The notes: a model not told the origin generated them from the sequence alone. Shown: positions 1-17,235, counted from the first letter of the stretch. The stretch: DNA of 64,000 nt from Tetradesmus obliquus (GCA_030272155.1 CP126204.1:186001-250000), one strand, 5' to 3'. Translations and numbers: made by a program.

Positions 1-5103
<5,103 letters not shown>

Positions 5104-5521
5104 AGCTTGTTGTACACGCAACGTGAAACACACTTGTTGATGGTTGCTGATGGTTGATGGAGCGAGTAGTGTCTGGGCCAGCTCTTCATCGTGCAATGCG
5201 GCCACCATGCGGCTGCGGCTGCTGCCGGCTGCTGGCAGCGTTGGGTGCTAGCGTTGGAGGATGTTATGTCAACAGTGTGCTGCCAGCACTGTAGTGTAAA
5301 AGTGCCGGCTGTACATGTGATGGTGCTGGCTGGCAGGCCGCACACAGCAGAAGCATGGAGCGCTGGGTGGCTGTGCAGTATATTTTGTAGCAACGTTGTT
5401 TTTTTGTCAAACCCTAAGCACCAGATGCCAAGAGGCGCCGCACATTGTGGTGTGCTGCATGCGTTTAGTGCAGCAGGGACAGTATCTGGGTTGGTGTACG
5501 CTGCTGCCGCACAAGCAATGT

Positions 5522-5610
5522 TGTAAGATGCTTAGATGCGCTGACAGTTGCCCTGTTTCGCGCATCTTGCCGCATAGTTCCTTTTGTCGAGGTTCCCCTT
5601 GCAATTGTAA
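5522..5610 (+). terminator. Candidate TGTAA poly(A) signals of the lyase gene
   Basis: TGTAA occurs at 5522-5526 and 5606-5610, about 420 and 500 bases after the stop codon. TGTAA is the usual chlorophyte polyadenylation signal. Both recur 799 bp downstream in the second copy. Confidence 0.5.
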
Positions 5611-5767
5611 CTTTTGATCAATCTGTTACCCTGGCATCAATCATAGTCAGTTCCACGTGCACGCTCCATTGAAATGGAAAAGGAGGGGCCACTATCCTAA
5701 CGTGCCAGCAATTCCTTGCTGACTTGCCTGCTTGCCTGGCTGCTTGCCTGATTCTGCTTTCCTTCAG

Positions 5768-5902
5768 GCATTTGTGGCCGGCCTGACAGACCTCCCGGAG
5801 GGTGCCCGTGCTGAGCTGGCTGCGCTGACGCCGTGGAGCTACGTGGGCAATGCAGCGGCACAGGCCAAGGCGCTGGGAGGGCACCTGCGCCAGGCCAAGT
5901 GA
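5768..5902 (+). pseudogene. Duplicated terminal exon of adenylosuccinate lyase
   Basis: This is an exact-looking second copy of exon 4969-5103 with its acceptor (TTCAG), reading frame and TGA. Splicing to it instead of the first copy would give the same protein with a different 3' UTR context, so it is redundant rather than damaging. It is called a duplicate exon, not a gene. Confidence 0.85.
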
Positions 5903-6511
5903 AGCTTGTTGTACACGCAACGTGAAACACACTTGTTGATGGTTGCTGATGGTTGATGGAGCGAGTAGTGTCTGGGCCAGCTCTTCATCGTGCAATGCGG
6001 CCACCATGCGGCTGCGGCTGCTGCCGGCTGCTGGCAGCGTTGGGTGCTAGCGTTGGAGGATGTTATGTCAACAGTGTGCTGCCAGCACTGTAGTGTAAAA
6101 GTGCCGGCTGTACATGTGATGGTGCTGGCTGGCAGGCCGCACACAGCAGAAGCATGGAGCGCTGGGTGGCTGTGCAGTATATTTTGTAGCAACGTTGTTT
6201 TTTTGTCAAACCCTAAGCACCAGATGCCAAGAGGCGCCGCACATTGTGGTGTGCTGCATGCGTTTAGTGCAGCAGGGACAGTATCTGGGTTGGTGTACGC
6301 TGCTGCCGCACAAGCAATGTTGTAAGATGCTTAGATGCGCTGACAGTTGCCCTGTTTCGCGCATCTTGCCGCATAGTTCCTTTTGTCGAGGTTCCCCTTG
6401 CAATTGTAACTTTTGATCAATCTGTTACCCTGGCATCAATCATAGTCAGTTCCACGTGCACGCTCCATTGAAATGGAAAAGGAGGGGCCACTATCCTAAC
6501 GTGCCAGCAAT

Positions 6512-7134
6512 TAATACGAGTACGTGCACACGTGTGATGCCAGGCATGAGGAACCGTCCTTGCCATATGAGGATCTGTCAAGGACGGTCCTTGCAATCAG
6601 CAGGCACCCCGCAGCCCGCTGCTCTGCTGCAGGTGCCACGAGAGGCACACACAATGCAGCACCATGGCAGATGCGCCAGCCATGGCCAACAGACTACGCA
6701 GTTTCAGCGCACATTGCTTGCTGACGCAGCGCAAGCTCCTTGCTAACAGTGGTCAAAGTAGCAAAATAGTTGACTGAACTGGTGTTAGGCACAACGATTG
6801 CTGATCCGTCCTGTAGTACACATAACAGCATAGGAAGCAACGCCAATGGCTGTAGTCTATAGTAGCTGTTGTCAACGTGTCAGCTGTGCCGCGAAGAACA
6901 GCTCTTGTACAATGCTATGGACATTGATGTCCAACATTGCAACATGCACCTACGGTGCTGTGCGCAGGTATTCACAACTACGCACATGTGTCAGCTGTGC
7001 TGCAATACTCCATCGTATCATATAACAAATCTCATCTACATGCGGCTGAGCGCAGCCAACACCCACATAGCCCCTCAACACAAGCACGGAGAAAATGTAG
7101 CCGCACATCTGTCAGCGCCACCTGCCATGTCCGC
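6512..7134. other. Intergenic sequence with no recognised gene
   Basis: Between the lyase duplication and the segmental duplication. Short open frames occur on both strands, but none shows family similarity or splice-consistent continuation. A near-palindromic CCTTGCCATATGAGGA...AAGGACGGTCCTTGC stretch lies at about 6555-6595. Confidence 0.4.
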
Positions 7135-7263
7135 AGCAGCAACGCTGTTCATTTCATGCGTTGACAAGGGACCACACCAATCCGTCCGGAAACGAGTTTG
7201 AATGACACGCAGTAATTAAATCACGGTAATCAAAGACCCAACAACGTGCATGGGTTTCTGACC
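7135..7263. repeat. Approx. 129-bp direct repeat, left copy (partner at 17236-17363)
   Basis: From GCAGCAACGC through TCAAAGAC, CAACAACGTGCATGGGTTTCTGACC this matches 17236-17363 with scattered differences. The two copies bracket segmental block A, so they may mark the recombination points that produced or moved it. Confidence 0.8.
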
Positions 7264-7648
7264 AAAATGACATGTTGGCAGTTCTCCAGGGAAAAAGTCA
7301 TCGTCCGGCACACTCGCAGCACGCAACATTCTGGGCAGTACGCAGCCAACTGGCGTAGCTATAACACACAGTGCCACGCGGGAGCCGCAGACCTCACAGC
7401 ACCTAGCACATATGGAACTGCGCACAATAGCCAGAGGCGGAGTACTGGCCAGTGTGCCAGCAATGCTTGGAACTTGGCATGAACAACAGCAGTATGGTCA
7501 CTGGTGCTGCAGCATATGCGAGCTGTGTGCTCTGCACAACTCATGATGTGCTCGAGCAGCAACACACAGGGTTTGCTCAAAGGGTTCTCCCAATGCGCCC
7601 AAGCGACTATACGACTGCAGCAGCAGCAGCAGCAGCCGCATCAGCAGC

Positions 7649-10600
7649 TCAGCGCTTCCTGCCCCTGAACCCGCCGCCACCGCCACCGCCGCCTCCCCTG
7701 CTGCCACCAAACCCGCCCCCACCCATACCGCCCCCGCCGCCGAAACCACGGCCGCCGCCGCCTAGGCCGCCGCCGCCAAAGCCGCCGCCGCCACTAGAAG
7801 TAGGGTAGACCAGGGAGGAGCCTGCAGCATGCGCCAAGCAGCAGCAACAGCAGCAGCAGCAGCAGTGTCAGCAGCAGCAGTGTATTCTACATTTCCTTGT
7901 TTGACGAAGAGCGCCACGCACTGCAAGAAATCACTTGCCACCAGGTCAAACACGTCCCAGAGCTTGCCCACGCACCACACTCTTTGCGCCAAAGTCGCCT
8001 GTTTCTGCATGATCCCTGAGTTGCAGCTGGGGCGCTGCCGTTGCCCACCTGAGCCGCCAAAGCCACGGCCGCCGCCGCCCCCAAAGCCCCTGCTGCCGCC
8101 AAAACCACTGCCGCCAAAACCGCGGCTCCCCCCAAAAACGCGGCTGCCGCCGCCGCCCGAGCCAAAGCCCCTGCTGCCAAAGCCCTGGCTGCTGCCAAAA
8201 CCACGGTTACTAAAGCCCTGGCCGCCGCTGCTGCCGAATGAGCGGCCTGGGCTGGTGAAGGAGGAGCCCCTGCAGGCAGCAGCAGAGCAGGGTGCTGTTT
8301 TGTTGCATGTGATCTGGGAAGCTGTGTACGGAAGCAGGTACCGCGTGTTTAGGTCGCAGTGGAGGTGCTGCGGTGGCTTGCTTGCTGCCTGTGCTGCTGG
8401 TGCATTTCTCTGTGAGCAGGAAGGGAGCCACACAGCGACACGCCAGCTACAAACACGACCACCAGAAGCAGCAGCAGCAGCAGGCTCACCTAGAAGGTGC
8501 AAAGCTGCTGCCTCGTGAGGGGCTCATCCCGCCCAAGCCGCCGCCACCAAACCCTGAACCGCCGCGGCTTGCAGGAAGCGCTGTGCCGCCCCCAGGCAGC
8601 CCACCAGCCGGCCCACCAGGCCCCCTGCCGGGATTGCCCCAGCCGCCGCCAGCACCAGGCCGTATCACCCAGGGGGCAACGCCGCCGGTACCGCCAAAGC
8701 CACCGGTACCGCCAAAGCCACCGGTACCGCCAGCTGGAGTTGCACCGCCGGTACCGCCACCCCCAAAAGAAGGTGTTGTACCGCCGCCACGGGGTGCTGT
8801 ACCGGCTAGCCCTCCCCTGCCGCCTGCTGGTCCACTGCCGGCGGATGGTGTACCGCCAGTAGCGGTACCGCCACCTGGTGTACTGCCCCTGGTACCGCTG
8901 CTGCCTGTACCGCCTGGTGTACCGCCGGAGGGTGTAGTGCCACCAGACGATCCTCCTCCACGTCCTCCTTGGCTGGAGCTCTGCAGTTGTTGACAAACAG
9001 CAGTGGCAGCAGCAGTTGAGGTGCAGTTGGTAAACAGCAGTGTCACAGCGATGAGTCATGCACTGGTACCTGCCATGCTGGGCCAGCAGCGCCTCTGCCT
9101 GCTGCAATAAAACCTCTTCACAAAAGCCGCAGCAGCAGCAGCCACGCAACATATATGGCCATGTTGCTCCCTCACAGGAGCCTAGCAGCAGAGTGCTGCA
9201 GCAAGCCAGCTGAAAGCATGCAGCGCATATCAGCCACCGCCACCCCCACCCACCTGCCCCGACTGCCCTCCTCCAGGCTGATTCCTGCCAGGCCTGCCAA
9301 AGCCATCCAAGCCGCGGATCGGATCAGCAGCAGCAGTCCCAGTGCAGCCGGCACTGCCAGGCGTACAGGCGCCCCCTGCTCCCCCTCCTCCAATCCCACC
9401 AGCACCACCAGCACCAGGAGGCCCTCTCACACCAGCACCGCCAATCCCTCCTCCTCCTCCTCCTCCTCCTCCTCCAATGCCAGGCCCGCCACCAGGCCTC
9501 ACACTGCCGCCACCAGCACCACCAGGGCCGCCAATTCCGCCACCTCCAGCCCCTGGCCGCACCCCACCAGCAGCAGCACCGCCCTGCCCTCCCCTGCCGC
9601 CAACACCGCCCCTGCCGCCGAGTCCGCCAATGCCGCTGCCGCTGCCGCTGCCAGGACGGGGACCGGAGGGAAGTGGAGCCGGCTGGTTGCCGCCCGTGCC
9701 CTGGCCGCGCCTGCCTGGTAAAACAAAGCCGGGGCCAGCTGCACGGCCTGTAAGCAGCAGAAATAACACGCAGCGGACAGCAGTGTGATGTGTAGTGGGA
9801 GGCAGCAGCAGGAGCGGCCCTGGCCCTGGCCCGCGCCTGCCTGGCAGGTGGAGAATGGGCCCGGCTGCACGGGCCAGTGGGAAGGTAAGCAGGGCAGAAC
9901 GACGTGAAGCGGACGTGAAGCCGGCAGCTGTACTGGAGTGTGGTAGCACTAGTACGAACGTGTGACGGCAGCAATACGACAGCAACCAGCAAGTGAACAG
10001 CACTGTAGCCATCTGGCTGAGCATGTTAAACCCTTGCCTAGCAACAACCATGCACCGCAACTCCTGTCGGCCGTGTCCCTGAGCGCGGCCCTGTTCCCCC
10101 TAGCCCAGGGTCCCTGAACAGGGGCCTATCATCTGTTAACTGATGTCATTGAATATACCGCTAATCCCACTGCCCAGCATCAACACCCCACACTCACCTC
10201 CTGTCGGCCGTGTCCCTGAGCGCGGCCCTGTTCCCCCTAGCCCAGGGTCCCTATACACCGGCCCATTCGGCCTTCTCCCAGCCAGCCCAAACGCGCCGCC
10301 AGCCACCCTGTTGGTCCAGCCGTCGGGGCGGTGCCCTGGGTTCCAGCCCGGCTTGCCAGGGGGCCGGATGCCACCTGGGAAGCCCCAGCCGGGGCGGAAG
10401 ATGGGCGGGCGCCACCAGCCGCCGCGGCGGATGCCCCACAGCGGCAGCCACCACCTGCAATGGTATCAAGGTTTGGTAGAAATGGCAGCGGAGCTGTGCC
10501 TGTGAGTGAACTGGATGCCAACCGTCGTGTGTGTGTGCTGATGCGCAGCTGGCTGGCGGGGCACTGCAGGAATAAGCCCCTCAGCGGCAGCCATTACCTG

Positions 10601-10976
10601 CGCGGCGCAGCGGATGAAGTGGAAGCGGGGCTGACAGCTGTGGTATAGTGGGCCAGTGCCTGGAGGCAACGCTTTCAGGGGACTGTCGTGTTTCGATGGC
10701 AGTGACTTGCAACACGCGCACCCAGCTGAAGAAACGCCAGCCGCCGTGCTGCGAAGTTGCGGGTCCAACAGCAGTGAATGTGTCCGCAAACAAAAATCCA
10801 CACCCACCTAGGCCTGAAATAGCCCCAGCCGCCGCCCCAGCCGCCACCCCAGCCGCCGCCGTAGCCATAATCGTAGCCGCCGATGTAGCCGCCGCCGTAG
10901 CCGGCCCCCCAGTTGAAGCCGTAGGAGGGGATGCCTGCACACACGCCCGCAAAGCTGCAGAAGGGCGCGGCACCCT

Positions 10977-11007
<31 letters not shown>

Positions 11008-12803
11008 CACAGGAGAGTCAGCAATTGACATAGCTAAATGGAAGCATTTAGTTCAACAAAAGTTGCTGAGTTGGCAGGCATGTGCTGCAGCGTGACATCT
11101 GCTTCACAGTCATGCACCAGCTCAGCAGCCAACAGGCACGCTGCTGCAAGCTGCCTCATGTTGATGCCATCCCCAGCATGCTTGTATTAAGTACTAGGCC
11201 AGCTGCTGCTGCTGCTGCTGCTGCTCACCCAGCAGGCTCCCGAGTAGTAGTTGTAGGGGTCGCAGGCGCTGGCACCCACAGGCAGCAGCGTGGGGCCTGC
11301 AGCGGCAGCAGCGTGGCACACACAACAGGGGTTGGTGCTGGCAGTGTGAGCAGTGCGCAAGAGACAGCCGAACTACCAAGACGCGCGGCATGCGCTGAAG
11401 CAGCAGGCAGGCTGCTTGTCTGTCACAGACGTATGCTGGTGCCAACACACACAACAATGCACAACAAATCAGGTGCCCCAGCACTTCCAGGCCAACTGCG
11501 CCCCCTCCCAATCCCAAAAATGTGTTCCCAAAAAGTTTGCGAGTCACCCGCCTCCGTTGATGATGATGGTGGCCTGGCTGCTGCTGCTGCTTCCCGCATT
11601 GCCTTTGTCTCAGCGCAACTACATATTGTACAAAACCACAGACAATGAACAATACGCAATGACAAGTATAGCCCGGCACCCACCTCCATTTATGATGATG
11701 GTGGCCTGGCTGCTGCTGCTGCTTCCCGCATTGGCGTTGAAGCAGCCGCCGGGCGGGCACTGATCACAGACATGAATAAAATCAAACGCCGCGGGGAAGC
11801 TGCGGCTGTCGACGGGACTGTTACAATTGGGATCGTTACTAACAAAGTAGTTGCCGTTTGAATTGTCGATGCGCAGGACGGGTGTGAAGTCGTTGATGGC
11901 GCTGCGCGGCAGGCAGCACTGCCCCTCATACTGCTCTTGAAGTTTTTTGAAGTCCACCACAAGTCCGGACTGCAGCGTCAAGCCTGCAAGGCAGCACGAC
12001 ACGCCGCAGCACAGCAAAGGCAGGGCACCATTGCTTGAAGGTTTGTATCGCTCTTGCAGCATTTCTAAGTCCACTCCACCACAAGCCCGGATTGCAGCGT
12101 CAAGCCTGCAGCACAGCACGGCAAGGCACAGCACAGCAGCATTGCTTGGAAGTTGGTGCTGCTCTTGGAGCTTTTTGAAGTCCACCACAAGCCCTGACTG
12201 CAGCGTCAAGCCTGCAGCACAGCACGGCAAGGCACAGCAGAGCACAGCAGCATTGCTTGAGGGTTTGCACTGCTCTTGCAGTTATTTAAAGTCCACCACA
12301 AGCCCCGACTGCACACTGCAGGGTCAGGCCTGCAGCACAGCACGGCAAGGCGCAACATGGCACAGAACGGCAAAATGGGCTGTGAACAGGCCATCAAGCA
12401 AAGCCAGCAGAGCAGCAATGCTGCTCACATGCTGAGCATGTGCACATGTTGCACTGACAACAGTGCATGTGATGGCAACAGCAGCAGCGCAGCCACACGC
12501 AACAGCTCTAGCTGCACGCCAGGCAGCTGCCATCAGGCTGCCATCAGGCTGGCTGACGTGGCAGCAGCTGTTAATAAGCAATAACAACCTCAGGCAGCGC
12601 CCGCCACTCACTGGGCCCCTCTGTGATCGCCTTGGTGTTCTCTGCAGGCACTGCCTCACACTTGCCGCTGTAGCCGGCGTTGCAGATGGGCGCCGCCACG
12701 CTGCACACCACATTGGGGTCTGGCTTGTTGTCCGGGGTGGTGCAGTAGTCACCCGGCAGAGCCACGTTGACACCTGGCAGTAGCAGCAACAGCAGCAGCA
12801 GCA

Positions 12804-12838
<35 letters not shown>

Positions 12839-13716
12839 GGCGTCACGAGCAGTAGTACACAGGGGGGTGCATCTGCACGGTGAGCTATGGATGGCGATGA
12901 CATGGTATGCATGGGCAGCTGGGTTTGTGGGTCTAGGCTGGCTGTGCAAACACAGTGCCTGTGCTGCCTGCGGCCACTTGCGCAAGTACCAGCAGCACAC
13001 GTATAGCAATGCAGCAAAAGCGCAGCATCAGCAGGCGCACCTCCATCCACTGTTGGGCACTTGCCTCCCTCACACCTGCAGCAGCAAGGTGCCACAACCT
13101 GGTTACGCAATGCAAACTCTCTGCCTCTCTTAGGCTGTTTGTTCCACCATCAGGGCGTCTGCCTAATGAAAGTTTTGCTGGACTTGTCTTGTGCAACAAT
13201 AACATGGCTTCCTAGGTCCCAGTAGAGCCTTCGGCAGTACCGCCAGCCGCTGCTGCCCTAGGCCTGACGCCACTGACATGCAAGCCAGCCGCCTGCTGCT
13301 GGCTTTATTACTTTTTTGCGTGACAAGCTGCACCGCCATCTCACGGCACAACCGTTGTGCTGTGAGCACTGTGTGGCACTGTTGCGCTGTGAGCAGTGTG
13401 TGGCACACAGTGAACTGACAGAACACAGCGCGATCCACTGCCCTGCCAGCATGCACGCCGCCGCCCAGCATTGTTATAACTCACTTGCCACAGGCCCATA
13501 TCGCGCGGTACTGTGCAGGGTACGCAGCCGCAGGCACGATCTGCTTTGGATCTTTGCAATCAGGGTCTGTTGTCACGTAGAACTGCTGCTTGGAGCCTGC
13601 CAGTTTGACAATGGAGGTGTAATCGCCCAGGAAAGACTGCGGGATGCAGCAGCTCCAGTTGGTGGCCTTGTACAGCTCAGGCAGGCTGATTACCTGGCCG
13701 CTCATCAGCGTCATGT
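7649..13716 (-). CDS. Cysteine-rich/glycine-rich protein of unknown family, copy A (11 exons)
   Basis: Exons in transcript order: 13716-13485, 13075-13041, 12773-12612, 11983-11684, 11296-11229, 10974-10808, 10454-10198, 9747-9254, 8980-8490, 8269-8049, 7821-7649; every junction is GT-AG with matching phase. From the first in-frame Met (13714) it is 865 residues. Residues 1-280 hold a twice-repeated pair of cysteine modules: CC-x29-C-x21-C-x2-C-x4-C (Cys22-83) and the same with x18 (Cys165-223), each followed by a four-Cys module containing AAPxC or AAPFC (Cys99-127, Cys254-277). Then come a Gly/Tyr/Trp segment, a Trp/Pro/Arg segment, and about 500 residues of Gly-rich sequence ending GRKR. 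The even cysteine pattern and the Gly-rich tail suggest a secreted or wall/matrix protein, but no convincing signal peptide was found; a further upstream exon probably exists between 13717 and about 13860. Function unknown. Confidence 0.8.
9800..12345 (-). repeat. Partial exon-edge copies within glycine-rich gene A
   Basis: At 9800-9875 is a copy of the 5' end of exon 9747-9254 (AAGP...LPGRRG). At 10055-10120 is a copy of the 3' end of exon 10454-10198. At 11548-11602 is a copy of the last 50-odd bases of exon 11983-11684. At about 12055-12115, 12165-12225 and 12285-12345 are three tandem copies, period roughly 115 bp, of the first 45 bases of that same exon with its acceptor and CAG-rich intron (the LTLQSGLVVDF block). 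Confidence 0.85.
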
Positions 13717-13718
13717 CT

Positions 13719-13749
<31 letters not shown>

Positions 13750-15118
13750 CAATAGCAGCAGCAAGCCAGTGATGAGTGCACCGCACAGCACCTGCTGTGC
13801 TGACAGGTCTTGCTTTGCCAGAGTGACTGGCTAGAGTGACCACAACGTGCACAGTGGGGACAGTGTTGAGCTGTGCGCTGAGGATATGTCAAGCCTTTAC
13901 AACTGCTTGTTTAATTTGCTCAAAAAAGTAATGTTACACCGTGACGATGGCGTGCACTACATGCTACGGCTGCAGCCTGGCCAGGCAGGAGCAGCAACAG
14001 CAGCAGTAGCAGTGCTAGTGACACATCGCTGTGCATGAATGACGCAACAGATCGTTTAAAGCAAGTTAAAACCTTTAAATGCTATCAGCATGACGATCAA
14101 GACAGGCTGATGCTGCGACCAAGCATGGAACACGGAGGGAACTTGTGTTTATGCCATACGCTCAGTGCACGGTATGATCGCTCACTTTGGCATTGTCCTT
14201 GACCAATAAATACACATAATAGTGTATACATCAACAACAGCGGCGCCATCGGCGACCAGCGCATGTTTGAGTTTGCTTGCTATCAGTTCCGCATCTGCTT
14301 ACATCGACACTTCTTATACATAAGAAATCGATTTACGCAGTTAACACTGTGTGTGAAGTGTGGACCTGCTGCTGCCTGGCATCTGGCGGGATGCCACATC
14401 ACCCGTGGTGATGACAGAACAGAACATCACGTCACTTGAAGCTCACAAACCCCAAGCCAGCCACATAAAGCGCACGTCATCTGATTGAAACACTTTCTAA
14501 TCCGTTACCCTCGGTCGGTATGCCTGTAGGTGCTGAGCTCCAGTCACTAGCACTGAGCAGTCACCAGTAGTCACTAGCAGTGCCAGTGCTCAGCTGTACA
14601 TCCAGCTGACAGCACGAAGATTCAAAACATCCAACACACCCAAAAAATCCAAAACAACATCTCCCAAATCCACAACACTCTTGCAGGCAAGCACCCTGCG
14701 CTGGCAGCAGCGCTGGCGGAGTCGGCTAGCTGTGCAGATGCTGCAAGGCACTCCGTCCAATGCTACCAGTTACCAGTTACCAAAGTAGTTACTTGGTGGG
14801 CCACAGGCCCACCCATCAAGGAGCCAAACAAGGCTCATGGGGTCCAAGAAGTTCCTAAACAGAAACACAATGCATGTGCTGCAAGTAACCCCAGATGCTG
14901 CAGCTGTGTATCGGTGTTAATTGCCGGCATTGACGCTGCTATGTTGGGCCAGCCACTGCAGGCAGGGCCAGCATGACTGAGTCCGCCATCACCCAACGAA
15001 CATGCGCGAACGCTGTAAGCCCGATGGAACGCCTGACATCAAGTTGAGTTTATGTGTCATTATGCACACGCAACACTGCCTTGCCAAACAGCAGCCTAAC
15101 AGATGCTGTTATTGGCAG
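13717..15118. other. Intergenic region between glycine-rich gene A and LRR copy A
   Basis: Upstream of the glycine-rich gene and downstream of the LRR gene, both minus strand. A CAG run lies next to the first assigned exon. Segments around 14040-14500 are conserved with 26020-26480 of block B, including CCAATAAATA (14202-14211) and the inverted repeat CATCACC-cgt-GGTGATG at 14397-14413. No coding exon could be supported; a missing 5' exon of the glycine-rich gene may lie here. Confidence 0.5.
14397..14413. promoter_or_regulatory. Conserved inverted repeat upstream of glycine-rich gene A
   Basis: CATCACC-cgt-GGTGATG, a 7-bp perfect inverted repeat with a 3-bp spacer. It recurs at 26398-26414 with only the middle spacer base area changed (cga). 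It lies about 680 bp upstream of the first assigned exon of each glycine-rich gene. A dyad binding site is possible; nothing else supports it. Confidence 0.35.
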
Positions 15119-16655
15119 CTATGCCCTACCACAAACATGACGTACGCAGCAACAACCTGGGATCCAGCAGACGCATCGCTTGCCCATGCGCACATCCCTC
15201 CTTGGCAATGCTGCTGGTGCCATACACTCAACCGTATACGCGCCTTCATCTGAAGTGAGCAAGCGTGCATGCGGCAGTGCTGCCTCCAGCCTGCTGTATG
15301 CGCCAGGGGACACATTGTGCAGGTGGCATGCCTTCAGCACCCGCAGCCGCGTCAGCGCTGTCAGCTGCAGCAGGGCCTCACCCGCAAAGGCATTCCCACT
15401 CTCATCCAGGTATGTCAGCTGCTGCAGCTGCGCAACCGCTGCCAAGCACTCCATGCCGCCACTTTCCTCCTCGTAGTCATCATTTTCAAAGGGCTCGCTA
15501 ATGCCCAAATAGCAGCCAGCAATATCCAAGTAGCGCAGCTGCGTGAGGCTGCGGGCAATGCCAATCACTGCAGCGTCATCCATGCCCTGCCGTGCACAAG
15601 CCAGGCTCAAGCGCGTCAGCCCTGTCAGCGTCGACAGCGCTGCTGCATCCCCAAGGACTAGCCGCGGCTCACACAGAATGCACAGCTCCTGCAGGCCTGT
15701 CAAGCCAGCCAGCTTGGCGCAGGCAGCCACCCTGCCGTTGTCATTAGGGTCAGCCCGCACACGTGACAGATAGTTAGCATCTTCCTCGGCCACTGCCCCT
15801 ATCGCCACGGGCAGCGTAGTGAGGCCGCCACAGGCTGCTACACCGTCCAAGACAGCGGCCATGTCGCTGCGGCGTGTCTTGTTGAAGTCTGATGTGGACT
15901 CGTTGCCGCCGCGCTGGCCTACATGCAGCTCTCGCAGCTGCGGCAGCTGTGGCCAGACTGCTGCAGCTGCGGCTGCCTCGTGCACCTCCCAGTGCTGCAG
16001 TGTCAAGTGCTGCAGGCAGGGCAGCAGCGACAGCTGCAGCAGCACGCTACTGTCAGGGAAGCTGCCGCCCAGGTGCAGGTGCTGCAGGTACTGCAGCTGC
16101 AGCAGCTGCGTCAACTCCACAGGATCGCTGGACCAGGTGCTCTTGCAACAAAACTGCAGCCGCTGCAGCTGCGCTGGCAGCTGCGAGCCCTGCTGCAGCT
16201 GCCCCTCACTCGAAAAGTCCAGCAGGTGGCTCTGCCGCGATAAGTCCAGCAGGAATCCCGGGCCAGGCACGCCACAGCCTGTGCTGATATGCAGCCGCCG
16301 CAGCGGCAGCGGGTGCGCCAGAAGCTGCTTCAGTGGCTTCTTCCATGGGGACCTCCCAGCTATTACGCTGTCCATGACCTCTAGCGATGTCAGGTGGCGC
16401 AGATTAATTAGGCCAGGCAAGGCGCCTGCGGCAGCAGCACACTCGAGCACCAGTTGCTGCAGGTTGGTGAGGCGTGCTGTTGCTGCTGCCAGTGCAGGGT
16501 CAGCTGTGACGCCGTCCCGGAGGGCCATCAGTGATGCTGTGCTGCTGTCCATAAGTGTGAGCTGCAGGTGGGTCGGGCTGTGCGCTGGCAGCAGCGCCAT
16601 GATGCTGGCAGCAGCTGGCACATTGGTGCTGAAGCTCCTCAGGCGCATGCCTTGG

Positions 16656-16693
<38 letters not shown>

Positions 16694-17022
16694 CTGCTGC
16701 TGCTGCTGCTGGTGCTGCTGCTGCTGCTGCTGCTGCTGTGTCTGCAGGGTAGCTGGACTGGAGCAGGGCGCTCGCTGCTGCTGCTGCTGCTGCTACTGTT
16801 GCTGCTGACTCTGGTGCTATTGGTTGCTCCGCTACAGCTGCAGCCTGCATCACGGCTGTTTTCAACGACCGCTGGCAGCGACTAGGCTCCGCAAATTGCG
16901 CGGTGATACTCTTGGCAAGTGCTGCATGCTTGGGCAGCCAGCACGCAAAGCTCTCCAGCCTTGGCACTGATATGTGTGGGCTCAGAATGATGTCTGTGTT
17001 GCACGCGCTGCTCTGCTGCATT
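15119..17022 (-). pseudogene. F-box/LRR protein, copy A (frameshifted N-terminal part)
   Basis: The frame from Met at 16648 to 15119 is a 509-residue leucine-rich-repeat protein with repeats such as LTNLQQLVLEC, LPQLRELHVG, LTQLRYLDIAGC and LQQLTYLD. Upstream in another frame (about 17022-16775) is the family's N-terminal part (QQSSACNTD...WLPKHAALAKSIT). Compared with copy B, a short deletion near 16772, just before the polyQ run, puts the two parts out of frame. The F-box-like beginning present in copy C is missing: similarity stops at 17022. The C terminus is extended by about 35 residues because the TGA used by copy B after AYxVE is TGT here. It is the least damaged copy; the LRR part alone could still be expressed from 16648. 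F-box/LRR proteins usually select substrates for SCF ubiquitin ligases. Confidence 0.75.
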
Positions 17023-17235
17023 TGTTTGTGTGGCCGTATGGCAGAGGAGGTGCAGCAGCTGGCAGCCATCCCGCAGGTGAGGCTGCCAGCAGCAGCAGCA
17101 GCAGCAGCGGCGGCATGTTGGTGTGTATGGTGTTTTTATATGTGTGGCTGTAGAGTTGGCCTGGCTGCAGCAGCTGGCAGCCATCCCGCAGTTGACGAGG
17201 TGCTGGCAGGCCTGGCAGCAGCCGCGGCATGCTCA
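17023..17235. other. Fragment with a repeated exon-like edge
   Basis: GCAGCAGCTGGCAGCCATCC occurs at about 17052 and 17167, the first ending CCGCAGGTGAGG (donor-like). It resembles another exon edge duplicated in tandem, from a gene not otherwise in the window. It replaces the 5' end of LRR copy A. Confidence 0.45.

Larger units (their letters stand above)
7270..17022. repeat. Segmental duplication, block A (partner block B at 19507-28567)
   Basis: Contains one glycine-rich gene and one F-box/LRR gene in the same order and strand as block B. Exon sizes and phases of the glycine-rich gene correspond one to one, and intergenic sequence between the genes is also alignable (about 14.05-14.5 kb with 26.0-26.5 kb). 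Divergence is clear (many substitutions, exon length changes), so the event is not recent. Confidence 0.9.

Noticed and set aside
7452-9788. Long proline-rich open frames on the plus strand (7452-7808, 8373-8993, 9342-9788, 20740-21618)
   Set aside because: They are the complement of the Gly-rich exons (GGN/CCN complementarity). The minus-strand exons have matching splice sites and phases in two diverged copies; the plus frames do not.
13481-13852. Poly-Leu or poly-Ala stretches before the glycine-rich exons as signal peptides
   Set aside because: They are (CTG)n tracts at the 3' ends of introns; the frame differs between copies A and B, and copy B has a stop upstream of the shared Met.
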